Shown here one piece after another: positions 35,234 to 42,968 of a stretch of DNA of 64,000 bases. Positions within the stretch are counted from its first letter, which is position 1, and every line of letters starts with the position of its first letter. Source of the stretch: DATDPM01 sp041498815 (lineage in GTDB: Bacteria; Pseudomonadota; Alphaproteobacteria; DATDPM01); contig JBGQJC010000008.1 in assembly GCA_041498815.1 (NCBI GenBank), positions 5,302 through 69,301 of the forward strand, written 5' to 3'. The position numbers were made by a program, and so were the translations under genes. Below the pieces are notes generated by a model, which did no database searches, was not told the origin of the DNA, and was given only the letters and a program-made list of their open reading frames with translations.

Positions 35234-36553
35234 CTAATAATCGATGAAAATCTCCACCCGCCGGTTCCCGGCCTCGCCTGCCGGCATGACTTCGTAATAG
35301 ATGGGTTCGGCGTCGGACAACGCGGTCGTGTTAATGTCGGTCGACTTCACGCCGCGCTTGATGAGTTCGCGGGCCACGGTATCGGCACGCTTCGCCGACA
35401 CGGCGAAATTGGCCATCTGATGGCGCACCGGATCCATGTCGCCGGTGCGGCTGCTGGCATAGCCCACGACGTGGATCTTGCCGCCGTGTTCTTTGTAGAA
35501 CGCGGCGATGTTGTCGAATTTCTCCTGCTCGCCGTCCAGGATATCGGCCGATCCATCGCCGAAATAGACGGTGCCGACTTGCGAGGACAGGCCGCGCACG
35601 GGCATGGGCGCCGCCTCGAGCGGAGCCGGCTCAAGGGCGGCCATTTGCTCCGGCGCCTTCGATTTTGAGGCCGGTTTTGCGGCATTGGCCTTGCGCGAAG
35701 CGGGCACCGCTTCCTCGCCGTCGGGGGGCTCGGCCACCGCGCCCTTGGCGGTGGAGGCGCCCGGCACCGCGCCGGTCGGCCCGGCCACGGCCGTGGTCAC
35801 GGTCGGGGCCGATTCCTTCAGCTTTGCCTCGTAGACCCGGTTGAGCTCGCTCGAGCCGGGTGCCGGCGGCGTCACGGCGTTTGCCGGTGCCGGCGGGGGC
35901 CCGGCCGGCGGAGCGGCGCCTTGCGGCGGCGGGGCCGTTTCCTCGCCGGCCATGTAGGACTTGCGCCCCGGCGTTGAGGCCGGCGGCGGGGCGGGCGGAG
36001 TCTGGGCCGCAGGAGCGGGGGGGGGTGGCGGGGCGGCCCCGGCCGCAGGGGCAGCCGGGGTCGGCGGGGCGGCACCGGCCGCAGGGGCAGCCGCGGTCGC
36101 AGGCGCCTGGGCCGGGGCTCCGGACGTAGAGGGATTGGCACCGGTATCCGAGGCTCTTGCCGCCTCATCGGAGTACTGGGCATTGGTCTTGTCGGCGGCC
36201 AGCCCCTGCATGACCTGCTTGCGGTCCTCGACCGTCGTGCCGGCCGCCGGCTTATCCGGAACGTCCTGAATCGCGGGATAGGGCTGATCGGCCCCGGGCG
36301 TCTCCTTGGGCTTGGCGGCCTGGGCTTGGGACTGGGTCTTTTTCGCGGGCGGAGACGCCTGATCCTCGTCGTCGCCGAACACCCCGTTCCACCAAGAAAC
36401 TGGGTTGACCGCGTCCGGCACGTCCGAACAGGCGGCCATGAAGGTCCCCATGGCCAACAAGGACACCCCCGCCAAAGCCGCCCGGAGGACCATTCTTTTC
36501 TGCGCCTGTTGACTGAAATTTAACCTAGACGAAATAGATATCTTGTGTCCCAT
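35234..36553 (-). CDS. OmpA-family lipoprotein with long Pro/Ala-rich linker
   Basis: A 439-residue protein with a lipobox (MAAC) at about residue 41. From about residue 130 to 235 it is almost only Ala, Pro and Gly (runs such as PPPPPAPAAQTPPAPPPAS). The C-terminal 110 residues are an OmpA-like domain (VGTVYFGDGSADILDGEQ, VHVVGYASSRTGDMDPV-type block, NRRVEIFIDY). The disordered linker could span the periplasm to peptidoglycan. Divergent from phaC. Confidence 0.85.
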   Translation of the reverse strand: MGHKISISSRLNFSQQAQKRMVLRAALAGVSLLAMGTFMAACSDVPDAVNPVSWWNGVFGDDEDQASPPAKKTQSQAQAAKPKETPGADQPYPAIQDVPDKPAAGTTVEDRKQVMQGLAADKTNAQYSDEAARASDTGANPSTSGAPAQAPATAAAPAAGAAPPTPAAPAAGAAPPPPPAPAAQTPPAPPPASTPGRKSYMAGEETAPPPQGAAPPAGPPPAPANAVTPPAPGSSELNRVYEAKLKESAPTVTTAVAGPTGAVPGASTAKGAVAEPPDGEEAVPASRKANAAKPASKSKAPEQMAALEPAPLEAAPMPVRGLSSQVGTVYFGDGSADILDGEQEKFDNIAAFYKEHGGKIHVVGYASSRTGDMDPVRHQMANFAVSAKRADTVARELIKRGVKSTDINTTALSDAEPIYYEVMPAGEAGNRRVEIFIDY

Positions 36554-36707
36554 GATCCGCCCTGCCTACCGGCCATATTTGCAATGAATTCCATGCTCCC
36601 ATCGTGTAAGAGATCGCCGGGCGTAGACCGGAGCAAAGGTCGGCCGACGACACCCACGGCCCCGCTCGCGGCGCCCGCTGCCGGGGATCATCATAAAGGA
36701 TGACGCC

Positions 36708-38504
36708 ATGACCGATCAACATGGGCCCGACGCCGAGATGCCGGATTCCGCAGAGATTTCCAAGACGATGGCAAGCATCGCCGAGCGCACCCAGCGCATC
36801 GTCACGGGCTTTCTGACCCGGCAGGCGGCGAACGGGTCTTTTGCCCATGCCGATCCGCTCAACATCGGTCAGGCGTTTCTGGAACTGACGGTCAAGATGA
36901 TGAGCGATCCGGCGCTCCTGGTGCGCGCCCAAATGTCGCTGTGGGAAGACTACATGAACCTTTGGCAGACGACGGCGCGCCGCATGATGGGCGAGCAGGC
37001 GCCGCCGGTCATCGCCGCCGGCGACGGCGACCGCCGTTTCAAGGACTCGGCGTGGGAAGACAGCACCGTCTTCGACTTCATCAAGCAATCGTATCTGCTG
37101 TCGTCGCGCTGGATGCAATCCACGGTGCGGGAGGTTGAAGGACTGGACGAAAAGACCGCGCGCAAGATCGATTTCTACACCCGCCAATTCGTCGACGCGC
37201 TCTCCCCCAGCAATTTCGTCATGACCAACCCCGAGGTGTTGCGCACGACCATCGAAAGCGGCGGCGAGAATCTTCTCAAAGGTCTCGGCAACCTCCTGGA
37301 CGACCTTGAGCGCGGCGAGGGAAGTCTGCGCATCAAAATGACCGACCCCAACGCTTTCAAGGTCGGCGAGAACCTCGCCACCACGCCGGGAAAGGTGATC
37401 TATCAGAACGAGCTGATGCAGCTCATCCAATACACGCCGTCGACGAAACAGGTGTCCGAGCGGCCGATTCTCATCGTGCCGCCGTGGATCAACAAGTTTT
37501 ACATCCTCGACATGCGCGAGAAAAATTCGCTCATCCGCTGGATCGTCGAGCAGGGGCACACCGTATTCGTGATCTCGTGGGTCAATCCCGATGAGCGTCT
37601 CGCGGCCAAAACCTTCGACGATTACATGCTGCAGGGCCCGGTCAAGGCGCTCGACGTCATCGAGAAGGCGACCGGGCAACGCCAAGCCAATGCCATCGGC
37701 TACTGCCTGGGCGGCACGCTCTTGGCTGCCACGCTCGCCTATCTCGCCGCCAAGGGCAACGAGCGCGTCGTGAGCGCCACATTTCTCACCACCATGATCG
37801 ATTTTGCCGAGGCCGGCGAGCTGTCGGTATTCATCGACGAGGAGCAACTGAGCGTCCTCGAGGACAAGATGCGGGAGAAGGGCTACCTCGAAGGCCATGA
37901 AATGGCCACGACCTTCAACATGCTGCGCGCGAACGATTTGATCTGGTCGTTCGTGGTCAACAATTACCTGCTGGGCAAGGACCCCTTCCCGTTCGATCTC
38001 TTGTATTGGAACGGCGATTCGACGCGGATGCCCGCCGCCATGCACATCTTCTACCTGCGCAAGATGTACCAGGAAAACAAGCTGGCCGAGCCGGGCGGAA
38101 TCACGCTGGACAAGGTGCCGATCGACATCCGCAAGATCGATATCCCGTGCTATTTCCTGTCCACGCGCGAGGACCATATCGCGCCGTGGAAGTCCACCTA
38201 TGCCGCGACCCAACTGATTACCGGGCCGGTGCGCTTCGCGCTTACCGCCTCGGGGCATATCGCCGGCGTCGTCAACCCACCCGCCGCCAACAAATACAGC
38301 TTTTGGACCAATCCCAAGACGCCGAAAGATCCCGATGCCTGGGTCAACGGCGCGCAGCAGACGCCGGGCTCGTGGTGGGACGATTGGGCGAAGTGGGTCG
38401 CGCAATACGGCGGCAAAAAGATTCCGGCGAGGCTACCCGGCGGCGACGCCTTCAAGCCGATCGAGGACGCGCCGGGCTCTTACGTCAAGTTGCAGCCGAG
38501 CTGA
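36708..38504 (+). CDS. phaC: Poly(3-hydroxyalkanoate) synthase, class I
   Basis: A 598-residue polymerase making PHA storage granules from (R)-3-hydroxyacyl-CoA. The lipase-like box GYCLGG holds the catalytic Cys (about 333), with LSTREDHIAPWKS giving the Asp and SGHIAGVVNPPAANK the His of the triad. N-terminal MMSDPALLVRAQMSLWEDY and WQTTARRMMG are typical of class I. AAAGGA nine bases upstream supports the start. No phaA, phaB or phasin genes are nearby. The 3' end overlaps the gamma-carbonic-anhydrase gene by 20 bp, convergently. Confidence 0.95.
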   Translation: MTDQHGPDAEMPDSAEISKTMASIAERTQRIVTGFLTRQAANGSFAHADPLNIGQAFLELTVKMMSDPALLVRAQMSLWEDYMNLWQTTARRMMGEQAPPVIAAGDGDRRFKDSAWEDSTVFDFIKQSYLLSSRWMQSTVREVEGLDEKTARKIDFYTRQFVDALSPSNFVMTNPEVLRTTIESGGENLLKGLGNLLDDLERGEGSLRIKMTDPNAFKVGENLATTPGKVIYQNELMQLIQYTPSTKQVSERPILIVPPWINKFYILDMREKNSLIRWIVEQGHTVFVISWVNPDERLAAKTFDDYMLQGPVKALDVIEKATGQRQANAIGYCLGGTLLAATLAYLAAKGNERVVSATFLTTMIDFAEAGELSVFIDEEQLSVLEDKMREKGYLEGHEMATTFNMLRANDLIWSFVVNNYLLGKDPFPFDLLYWNGDSTRMPAAMHIFYLRKMYQENKLAEPGGITLDKVPIDIRKIDIPCYFLSTREDHIAPWKSTYAATQLITGPVRFALTASGHIAGVVNPPAANKYSFWTNPKTPKDPDAWVNGAQQTPGSWWDDWAKWVAQYGGKKIPARLPGGDAFKPIEDAPGSYVKLQPS

Positions 38505-39051
38505 GCCTGGTCCGGTATTCCTGGGCCAAGCGCGCGTAAGTATTGGCCGACGTCGCGATCTGAGCGATTTCATCCTCGCTAAGGTTCCGTAGACAGCGGG
38601 CCGGGCTTCCCGCCCAAAGTTCCCCGGATTTGACGCGTTTGTTGAAGGTGACCAAGGCACCCGCCGCCACCATCGCGCCCTTCTCCACCACCACGCCGTC
38701 CATCACGACAGCCCCCATGCCGATCAGGCAGCCGTCTTCAAGCGTGCAGGCGTGCAACACCGCCTTGTGCCCGACGGTGACGTCCGACCCGATGTAGGAG
38801 CCGAACCCATCGCTGGTCACGTGCACCACCGTGCCGTCCTGCAAATTGCTGCGTTCGCCGATGCGGATTTCGTTGACGTCGCCGCGCACCACCGTGTTGA
38901 ACCACACGCTGCTCCCGGCCCCAATCACGACGTTGCCGATGACGGCGCAACCGGGCGCCAAAAACACGTCATCCGCGAGGGCCGGAACGTAATTGCGATA
39001 CGGGATAACCAACCCTCGCACGATCGCTCCCCTGCCCTCGCCGCCCATCAT
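38485..39051 (-). CDS. Gamma-carbonic-anhydrase family protein
   Basis: A 188-residue left-handed beta-helix (hexapeptide repeat) protein. The three zinc histidines of the gamma-CA family are recognisable in VVHV, VGHKA and LHAC. IGNVVIGAGSSVWFNTVVRGDV is the usual family block. Enzymatic activity is often weak or absent in this YrdA/PaaY-like group. The ATG overlaps the argC stop as ATGA, so the pair is cotranscribed. Confidence 0.9.
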   Translation of the reverse strand: MMGGEGRGAIVRGLVIPYRNYVPALADDVFLAPGCAVIGNVVIGAGSSVWFNTVVRGDVNEIRIGERSNLQDGTVVHVTSDGFGSYIGSDVTVGHKAVLHACTLEDGCLIGMGAVVMDGVVVEKGAMVAAGALVTFNKRVKSGELWAGSPARCLRNLSEDEIAQIATSANTYARLAQEYRTRLSSAAT

Positions 39052-40094
39052 GGGAACAGCGGCTCCGCCTCGAGGCCCGATGTTTCGGGCAGGCCGAACA
39101 TGAGATTCATGTTCTGCACCGCCTGGCCCGACGCGCCCTTGACCAGATTATCGAGCGCCGAGATCAAAATCGCGCGGCCCTTAACGCGGTCGGCGAAGAC
39201 GCCGATGTGGCACTGATTCGAGCCGCGGACAAACCGGGTCGCGGGCGCCCCCTCCACGACCTTTACGAAAGGTTCGCCGTGGAAGCGGCGCTGAAGCGTT
39301 TTGCGCAGGTCTTCGGCCTGCACGCCCTCGGCAAGCCGCACATAGATCGTCGCCAGGATGCCGCGGTTCATCGGCACGAGATGGGGCGTGAAGGTGACGG
39401 TGATGGAACGGCCCGCCGCGAGCGAAAGCTCCTGCTCGATCTCCGGGGCGTGGCGATGATTGGCGACGCCGTAGGCATGAATGCCTTCGGCCACTTCGGC
39501 GAACAAATTCGCCTCGTTGGCGGTCCGCCCCGCCCCGGTCACGCCCGATTTGGCGTCGATGATGATGTCGTCCGCCGCGATTTGGCCGTCTTCCAGCAAG
39601 GGCACGAGAGGAAGCGCCGCCGCGGTCGGATAGCAGCCGGGGTTGGCCACCAGGCGCGCCTTCGAAACTTGCGGCCGCGCAAATTCGGTCAGGCCGTAAA
39701 CGGCCTCTTTCTGGAGGCCCTCGGCGCGATGAGGATGCCCGTACCACTGGGCATAGGTTTTCGTATCCCTGAGCCGGAAATCGGCCGATAGATCGATGAC
39801 CTTGAGGGCGCGCGGCAAGTTCGCCACGACCTGCTGCGCCGTGCCGTGGGGCAGGCAGCAGAACACGGCATCCAGCGTGTCGAGCTTCGCATCGGCCAAG
39901 CCGACAAGGTCGGGCAGTTCGAGGTCCGCGAAATGGGGAAACACCGATTGCAGCGGCTTGCCGGCGTTGCGATCCGCGGTCAGCGTCCTAAGCTTGACGC
40001 CGGAATGGCGCGCCAAGATCCGCACGAGCTCGGCCCCGGTATAGCCGCTCGCCCCGATCACGCCGACGTCGATGGTATTCGATGAGGCCTTCAT
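39048..40094 (-). CDS. argC: N-acetyl-gamma-glutamyl-phosphate reductase
   Basis: A 348-residue enzyme of arginine biosynthesis. NADP motif GASGYTGAELVRIL, catalytic Cys in ANPGCYPTAA, and the catalytic-His region ANHRHAPEI and TFTPHLVPMNRGI. Start MKASSNTIDVG gives normal length; another in-frame start 39 nt upstream is possible. Lies just downstream of the rplM-rpsI terminator, so it has its own promoter. Confidence 0.93.
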   Translation of the reverse strand: MKASSNTIDVGVIGASGYTGAELVRILARHSGVKLRTLTADRNAGKPLQSVFPHFADLELPDLVGLADAKLDTLDAVFCCLPHGTAQQVVANLPRALKVIDLSADFRLRDTKTYAQWYGHPHRAEGLQKEAVYGLTEFARPQVSKARLVANPGCYPTAAALPLVPLLEDGQIAADDIIIDAKSGVTGAGRTANEANLFAEVAEGIHAYGVANHRHAPEIEQELSLAAGRSITVTFTPHLVPMNRGILATIYVRLAEGVQAEDLRKTLQRRFHGEPFVKVVEGAPATRFVRGSNQCHIGVFADRVKGRAILISALDNLVKGASGQAVQNMNLMFGLPETSGLEAEPLFP

Positions 40095-40163
40095 CAGAGG
40101 GTCCGTTCCCAGGATACGGGGACGCAATTCCATGCCGCAAGCATTCGGTTGCCACCCATCGTG

Positions 40164-40193
40164 GTAAACGAAAGGGACGCCGGGGCGTCCCTT
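40164..40193 (-). terminator. Intrinsic terminator after rplM-rpsI
   Basis: On the minus strand AAGGGACGC/GCGTCCCTT forms a perfect 9-bp stem with loop CCCG, followed by TCGTTTACC. It separates rpsI from argC. Confidence 0.85.
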
Positions 40194-40223
40194 AGGCCTG
40201 CCGCGCGAGCTTTCCGGTTCAAC

Positions 40224-40706
40224 TCATCGCTTGGAGAATTGGAAGCTCCGGCGGGCCTTGCGGCGGCCGTATTTCTTGCGCTCGACGACGCGGGCATCGC
40301 GAGTGAGGAAGCCGCCGGACTTGAGCGTCTTGCGCAGATCCGGCTCGAAATAGGAGAGCGCCTTGCTGATGCCGTGGCGAACCGCACCTGCCTGGCCGGA
40401 CAGGCCGCCGCCGCTCACCGTACAGGTCGTGTCGTATTGCGAGGCCCGGTTGACCGCCTGGAAGGGCTGATCGATCAGCATGCGGAGCACGGGCCGCGCG
40501 AAATAAACCTCGCCCACGCGGCCGTTGATCAGCAATTTTCCGGTTCCACGCTTGAGCCAGACGCGCGCGACCGCATTTTTGCGCTTGCCGGTGGCGTAGG
40601 CCCGGCCGAACCGGTCGATTTGCGGCTCCGGCTTTTCGGCCGGCATGGGGGGCGCCTCGGACTTGGGCATGATGTCGGCCAAGGTCGGCTGGTCGTCGGC
40701 CATCAT
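40224..40706 (-). CDS. rpsI: 30S ribosomal protein S9
   Basis: A 160-residue protein: a Pro-rich N-terminal extension of about 32 residues, as in other alphaproteobacteria, then the S9 core (RAYATGKRKNAVARVWLKRG, GKLLINGR, VSGGGLSGQAGAVRHGISKAL) and the C-terminal tail RRSFQFSKR reaching the P site. The ATG at 40706 shares one base with the rplM stop (TGATG), which decides the start. Confidence 0.97.
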   Translation of the reverse strand: MMADDQPTLADIMPKSEAPPMPAEKPEPQIDRFGRAYATGKRKNAVARVWLKRGTGKLLINGRVGEVYFARPVLRMLIDQPFQAVNRASQYDTTCTVSGGGLSGQAGAVRHGISKALSYFEPDLRKTLKSGGFLTRDARVVERKKYGRRKARRSFQFSKR

Positions 40707-41170
40707 CACGCGATCCTCCGGTTCTTCGCATTCATCGCCCCGACGTCGAGGGGTTCCGGATTCTGGGCGCCGTGCGGGTGGTCGGAACCGGCATAGACGC
40801 GCAGGTTGCGCATCTGGACCCGGCCCAGGGGCCCGCGCGGAATCATCCGCTCCACCGCCTTGACGAAGACGCGTTCGGGATGGGCCCCGCTCAGAGTGCT
40901 GCCCGCGGTGCGCGTTTTGATCCCGCCCGGATAGCCGCTGTGCCAGTGATAGACCTTATCGCTCAGCTTCTTGCCGGTGAGCCGCACCTTGGCGGCGTTG
41001 ATGACGATGATGTTGTCGCCGCAGTCCACATGAGGCGTGTAGCCCGGCTTGTGCTTGCCGCGCAACCGCAAGGCCACGATCGAGGCCAGCCGGCCCAGGA
41101 CCAAGCCATCGGCGTCGATCACGACCCATTTTTTCTCCACGTCGGAGGGCTTGAGGGAAATGGTCTTCAT
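40706..41170 (-). CDS. rplM: 50S ribosomal protein L13
   Basis: A 154-residue protein starting MKTISLKPSDVEKKW, with WVVIDADGLVLGRLAS, GDNIIVINA, the motif KVYHWHSGYPGG, and MIPRGPLGR, all L13 signatures. First gene of the conserved rplM-rpsI operon; a promoter is visible upstream at 41224-41251. Confidence 0.97.
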   Translation of the reverse strand: MKTISLKPSDVEKKWVVIDADGLVLGRLASIVALRLRGKHKPGYTPHVDCGDNIIVINAAKVRLTGKKLSDKVYHWHSGYPGGIKTRTAGSTLSGAHPERVFVKAVERMIPRGPLGRVQMRNLRVYAGSDHPHGAQNPEPLDVGAMNAKNRRIA

Positions 41171-41223
41171 GGCTGCCCGATTGGCTCGATATTTATTTGA
41201 TATTGGCCGGTCAAAGGGCGCGC

Positions 41224-41251
41224 AGTATGCCATGAAAAATCAGGGCGTCAA
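41224..41251 (-). promoter_or_regulatory. Predicted sigma70-type promoter for rplM-rpsI
   Basis: On the minus strand TTGACG (41251-41246) is followed after 16 bp by CATACT (41229-41224), close to the TTGACA/TATAAT consensus and about 54 bp before the rplM start codon. Read by eye only. Confidence 0.5.
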
Positions 41252-41421
41252 TGGCGGAAAGCGGCTTTATTCAAGGGCTTTGCGGGTGCGGTACTATGGT
41301 AACGCGGCTTACCGCGGGGAGCAAAAATCACCCTTTCGCCATATTTCGGTCCATCCGGCGCCCCATTGCTTCGGTATTCGTATAGGCAACGAAAAAACGC
41401 AACCCGGGAGCAACCGGAGAA

Positions 41422-41607
41422 ATGGATACCCAAGACCTCGTCTCGGCGCCGTCACGCCCGGCCAAATCCGGCCGATCCGACCCCGCGGCGCCGGCGGCAG
41501 ATACGGAGATCGACTGGGAGCGGGTGGTCTACGACCCCGCCTACCGCCGTTCCGTCCGGGACCAGCTCAATCGCGCCAAGGCGCGCAAGACGGCCGATCC
41601 AGAGTGA
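41422..41607 (+). CDS. Small conserved-looking protein of unknown function
   Basis: A 61-residue protein with CCGGAGAA immediately before its ATG. The N-terminal half is Pro/Ala/Ser-rich and looks disordered; the C-terminal half DWERVVYDPAYRRSVRDQLN looks folded, probably helical, and has the feel of a conserved short domain. A GGGCCC/GGGCCC hairpin follows at the stop, without a T-run. No function can be given. Confidence 0.6.
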   Translation: MDTQDLVSAPSRPAKSGRSDPAAPAADTEIDWERVVYDPAYRRSVRDQLNRAKARKTADPE

Positions 41608-41703
41608 GGGCCCTTCGGGCCCGCCGCAGTTTTCGGGTTTCCGGCGCCATCGCCGCACCGGCCGTCTTTAGTCCCGGCCGCTGAAACATGCCTGGACGGC
41701 GCT

Positions 41704-42024
41704 TCACGCCGGTCTGGTTTCGCGCCCAATCCAAGCCAGGAAATCCGGATTGCCTTGGGTCAGCGGCAGCGCCACGACGCAAGGCACGGAGTAGCTGTGC
41801 AGTTCTTTGACGCGGGTGACGAGCATTGGGACCAAGTCCTGCCTGGTCTTGGCAATCAGCACCGCTTCGCTCGCCTGATCGATCTTGCCCTCCCACCAAT
41901 AGAACGACGTCATGGAATCGAAAATGTTGACGCAGGCGGCCAGCCGCTCTTCGACCAGGCGCCGCCCGATGTCGCGCGCCTGATCGGGGGACGCGGCGGT
42001 GACGTAAACGAACTCGAAGGACAT
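41704..42024 (-). CDS. cutA: Divalent-cation tolerance protein CutA
   Basis: A 106-residue trimer-forming ferredoxin-like-fold protein. Hallmarks are RLVEERLAACVNIF, the motif YWWEGKID, EAVLIAKT and ELHSYSVPCVVALP. Linked to copper and other metal tolerance, mechanism unclear. GGGAGAAA lies seven bases before the ATG. Confidence 0.93.
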   Translation of the reverse strand: MSFEFVYVTAASPDQARDIGRRLVEERLAACVNIFDSMTSFYWWEGKIDQASEAVLIAKTRQDLVPMLVTRVKELHSYSVPCVVALPLTQGNPDFLAWIGRETRPA

Positions 42025-42162
42025 GATAAATTTCTCCCTTGAAGCCGCGGCCGGTTTTGCAACGCGCGCGTCTTGGCGCCGCGCTCAATCTCGCTTAGGC
42101 TAGCGCCGCCCGGTGCGCCCGTCACCTCGAAGAGCGCATGCCGCATCCGGCAAGGAGCGCCA

Positions 42163-42555
42163 GTGGCCCGGACCGCATTGATCGTCGATGACGACCCGCC
42201 GACGCTCCGTTTGTACCGGCTGCTGCTGGAACAGGCCGGAATGAATGTGATGGCGGCCAACAACGGGCTCGAAGCCATCCGGCTTGCGGTCGAGCACGGG
42301 CCCGACCTCATCATCACCGACGTGCGCCTGCCATTGGTCTCCGGGCTCGAGGTGGTGCGCCAGATTCGCCGCCACCCATTGCTCCGCCGTACCGCGACCG
42401 TCGTGATCACGGCGGTCGCAACCCCGGAAAACGAGCAATTGAGCCTGGACGCCGGCTGCGACGCTTATCTCGTCAAGCCGGTGCCGGTGCTGACGTTTTT
42501 GGCCGCGGTGCGCCGATGCCTGGCCCAGGAAGAGTTACGGCGCAAGCAGGCTTGA
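42163..42555 (+). CDS. Single-domain response regulator (CheY-like)
   Basis: A 130-residue receiver domain with no output domain. Acidic pocket in LIVDDDPPT, phospho-acceptor Asp in LIITDVRLP, Thr in VVITAVA and Lys in YLVKPVP. The GTG start at 42163 is fixed by AAGGAG about seven bases upstream. It opens the signalling region; the cognate kinase is not obvious. Confidence 0.88.
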   Translation: MARTALIVDDDPPTLRLYRLLLEQAGMNVMAANNGLEAIRLAVEHGPDLIITDVRLPLVSGLEVVRQIRRHPLLRRTATVVITAVATPENEQLSLDAGCDAYLVKPVPVLTFLAAVRRCLAQEELRRKQA

Positions 42556-42580
42556 GGATGGGTTCCGGGACCATAAAATG

Positions 42581-42615
42581 AAACGGGCGGGACCCATGGC
42601 CCCGCCCGTTTTCCG
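42581..42615. terminator. Bidirectional intrinsic terminator between response regulator and pqqA
   Basis: AAACGGGCGGG/CCCGCCCGTTT forms a perfect 11-bp stem with a 9-nt loop. The plus strand continues TTTTCC; the minus strand continues TTTCATTTTATGG. It can end transcripts from both convergent genes. Confidence 0.88.
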
Positions 42616-42641
42616 AATTCTCTGTCGACAGAAACCTCGGA

Positions 42642-42719
42642 TTAGACCTCGGCGCAAGCGTAGCTGTTGATCTCGAGGCCGACGCAGATTTCAACGATCT
42701 TCGGTGTGGTCCAGGTCAT
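42642..42719 (-). CDS. pqqA: Coenzyme PQQ precursor peptide PqqA
   Basis: A 25-residue peptide that reads MTWTTPKIVEICVGLEINSY plus ACAEV. It matches PqqA throughout: an N-terminal W-x-x-P-type stretch, then the motif E-x3-Y (E16 and Y20), whose Glu and Tyr side chains are cross-linked by the radical-SAM enzyme PqqE to build the redox cofactor PQQ. A strong ribosome site (AAAAGGAG) lies 7 bp upstream and an intrinsic terminator just downstream, so it is a self-contained unit. No pqqB, C, D or E is present here; they would have to be encoded elsewhere. Another peptide family is possible but less likely. Confidence 0.85.
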   Translation of the reverse strand: MTWTTPKIVEICVGLEINSYACAEV

Positions 42720-42726
42720 TGCGGTG

Positions 42727-42734
42727 CTCCTTTT
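42727..42734 (-). promoter_or_regulatory. Ribosome-binding site of pqqA
   Basis: AAAAGGAG on the minus strand, 7 bp before the ATG. It supports translation of this very short gene. Confidence 0.8.
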
Positions 42735-42896
42735 AGGATACATCGGATTAACGATGGTGCCGATAATGCCCCACCGCCGCTGAACCGATACTGAGCGGCC
42801 CGTTCATCTGGCATTCAGGATTCGAACCCCGATGGCATGGCGGAAGTTCCCGAAGACTCCGAAAGAACGGTCGCCGATGCGGATATGTATCTCGAT

Positions 42897-42922
42897 ATAG
42901 ATCAATAAGTTGATTGATCTAT
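42897..42922. repeat. Perfect inverted repeat, possible operator
   Basis: Arms ATAGATCAAT/ATTGATCTAT (10 bp, no mismatch) with a 6-nt spacer AAGTTG, in an AT-rich stretch of the 249-bp region between pqqA and the hybrid kinase gene. No T-run follows, so a protein-binding site is as likely as a hairpin. Apart from the pqqA ribosome site nothing else is supported in this gap. Confidence 0.6.
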
Positions 42923-42968
42923 CTCAGATCATTTCTGAACCAGACGGGGGTGGGATCCGATCCCGCGG

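Noticed and set aside
35870..36180. Repeat array or CRISPR-like structure
   Set aside because: The repetition is codon-level low complexity in the Pro/Ala-rich linker of the OmpA lipoprotein; units are irregular and there are no spacers.
42720..42800. Sigma54 promoter upstream of pqqA
   Set aside because: A GGCAC-like element is present but the matching TTGC element at the right distance is not.
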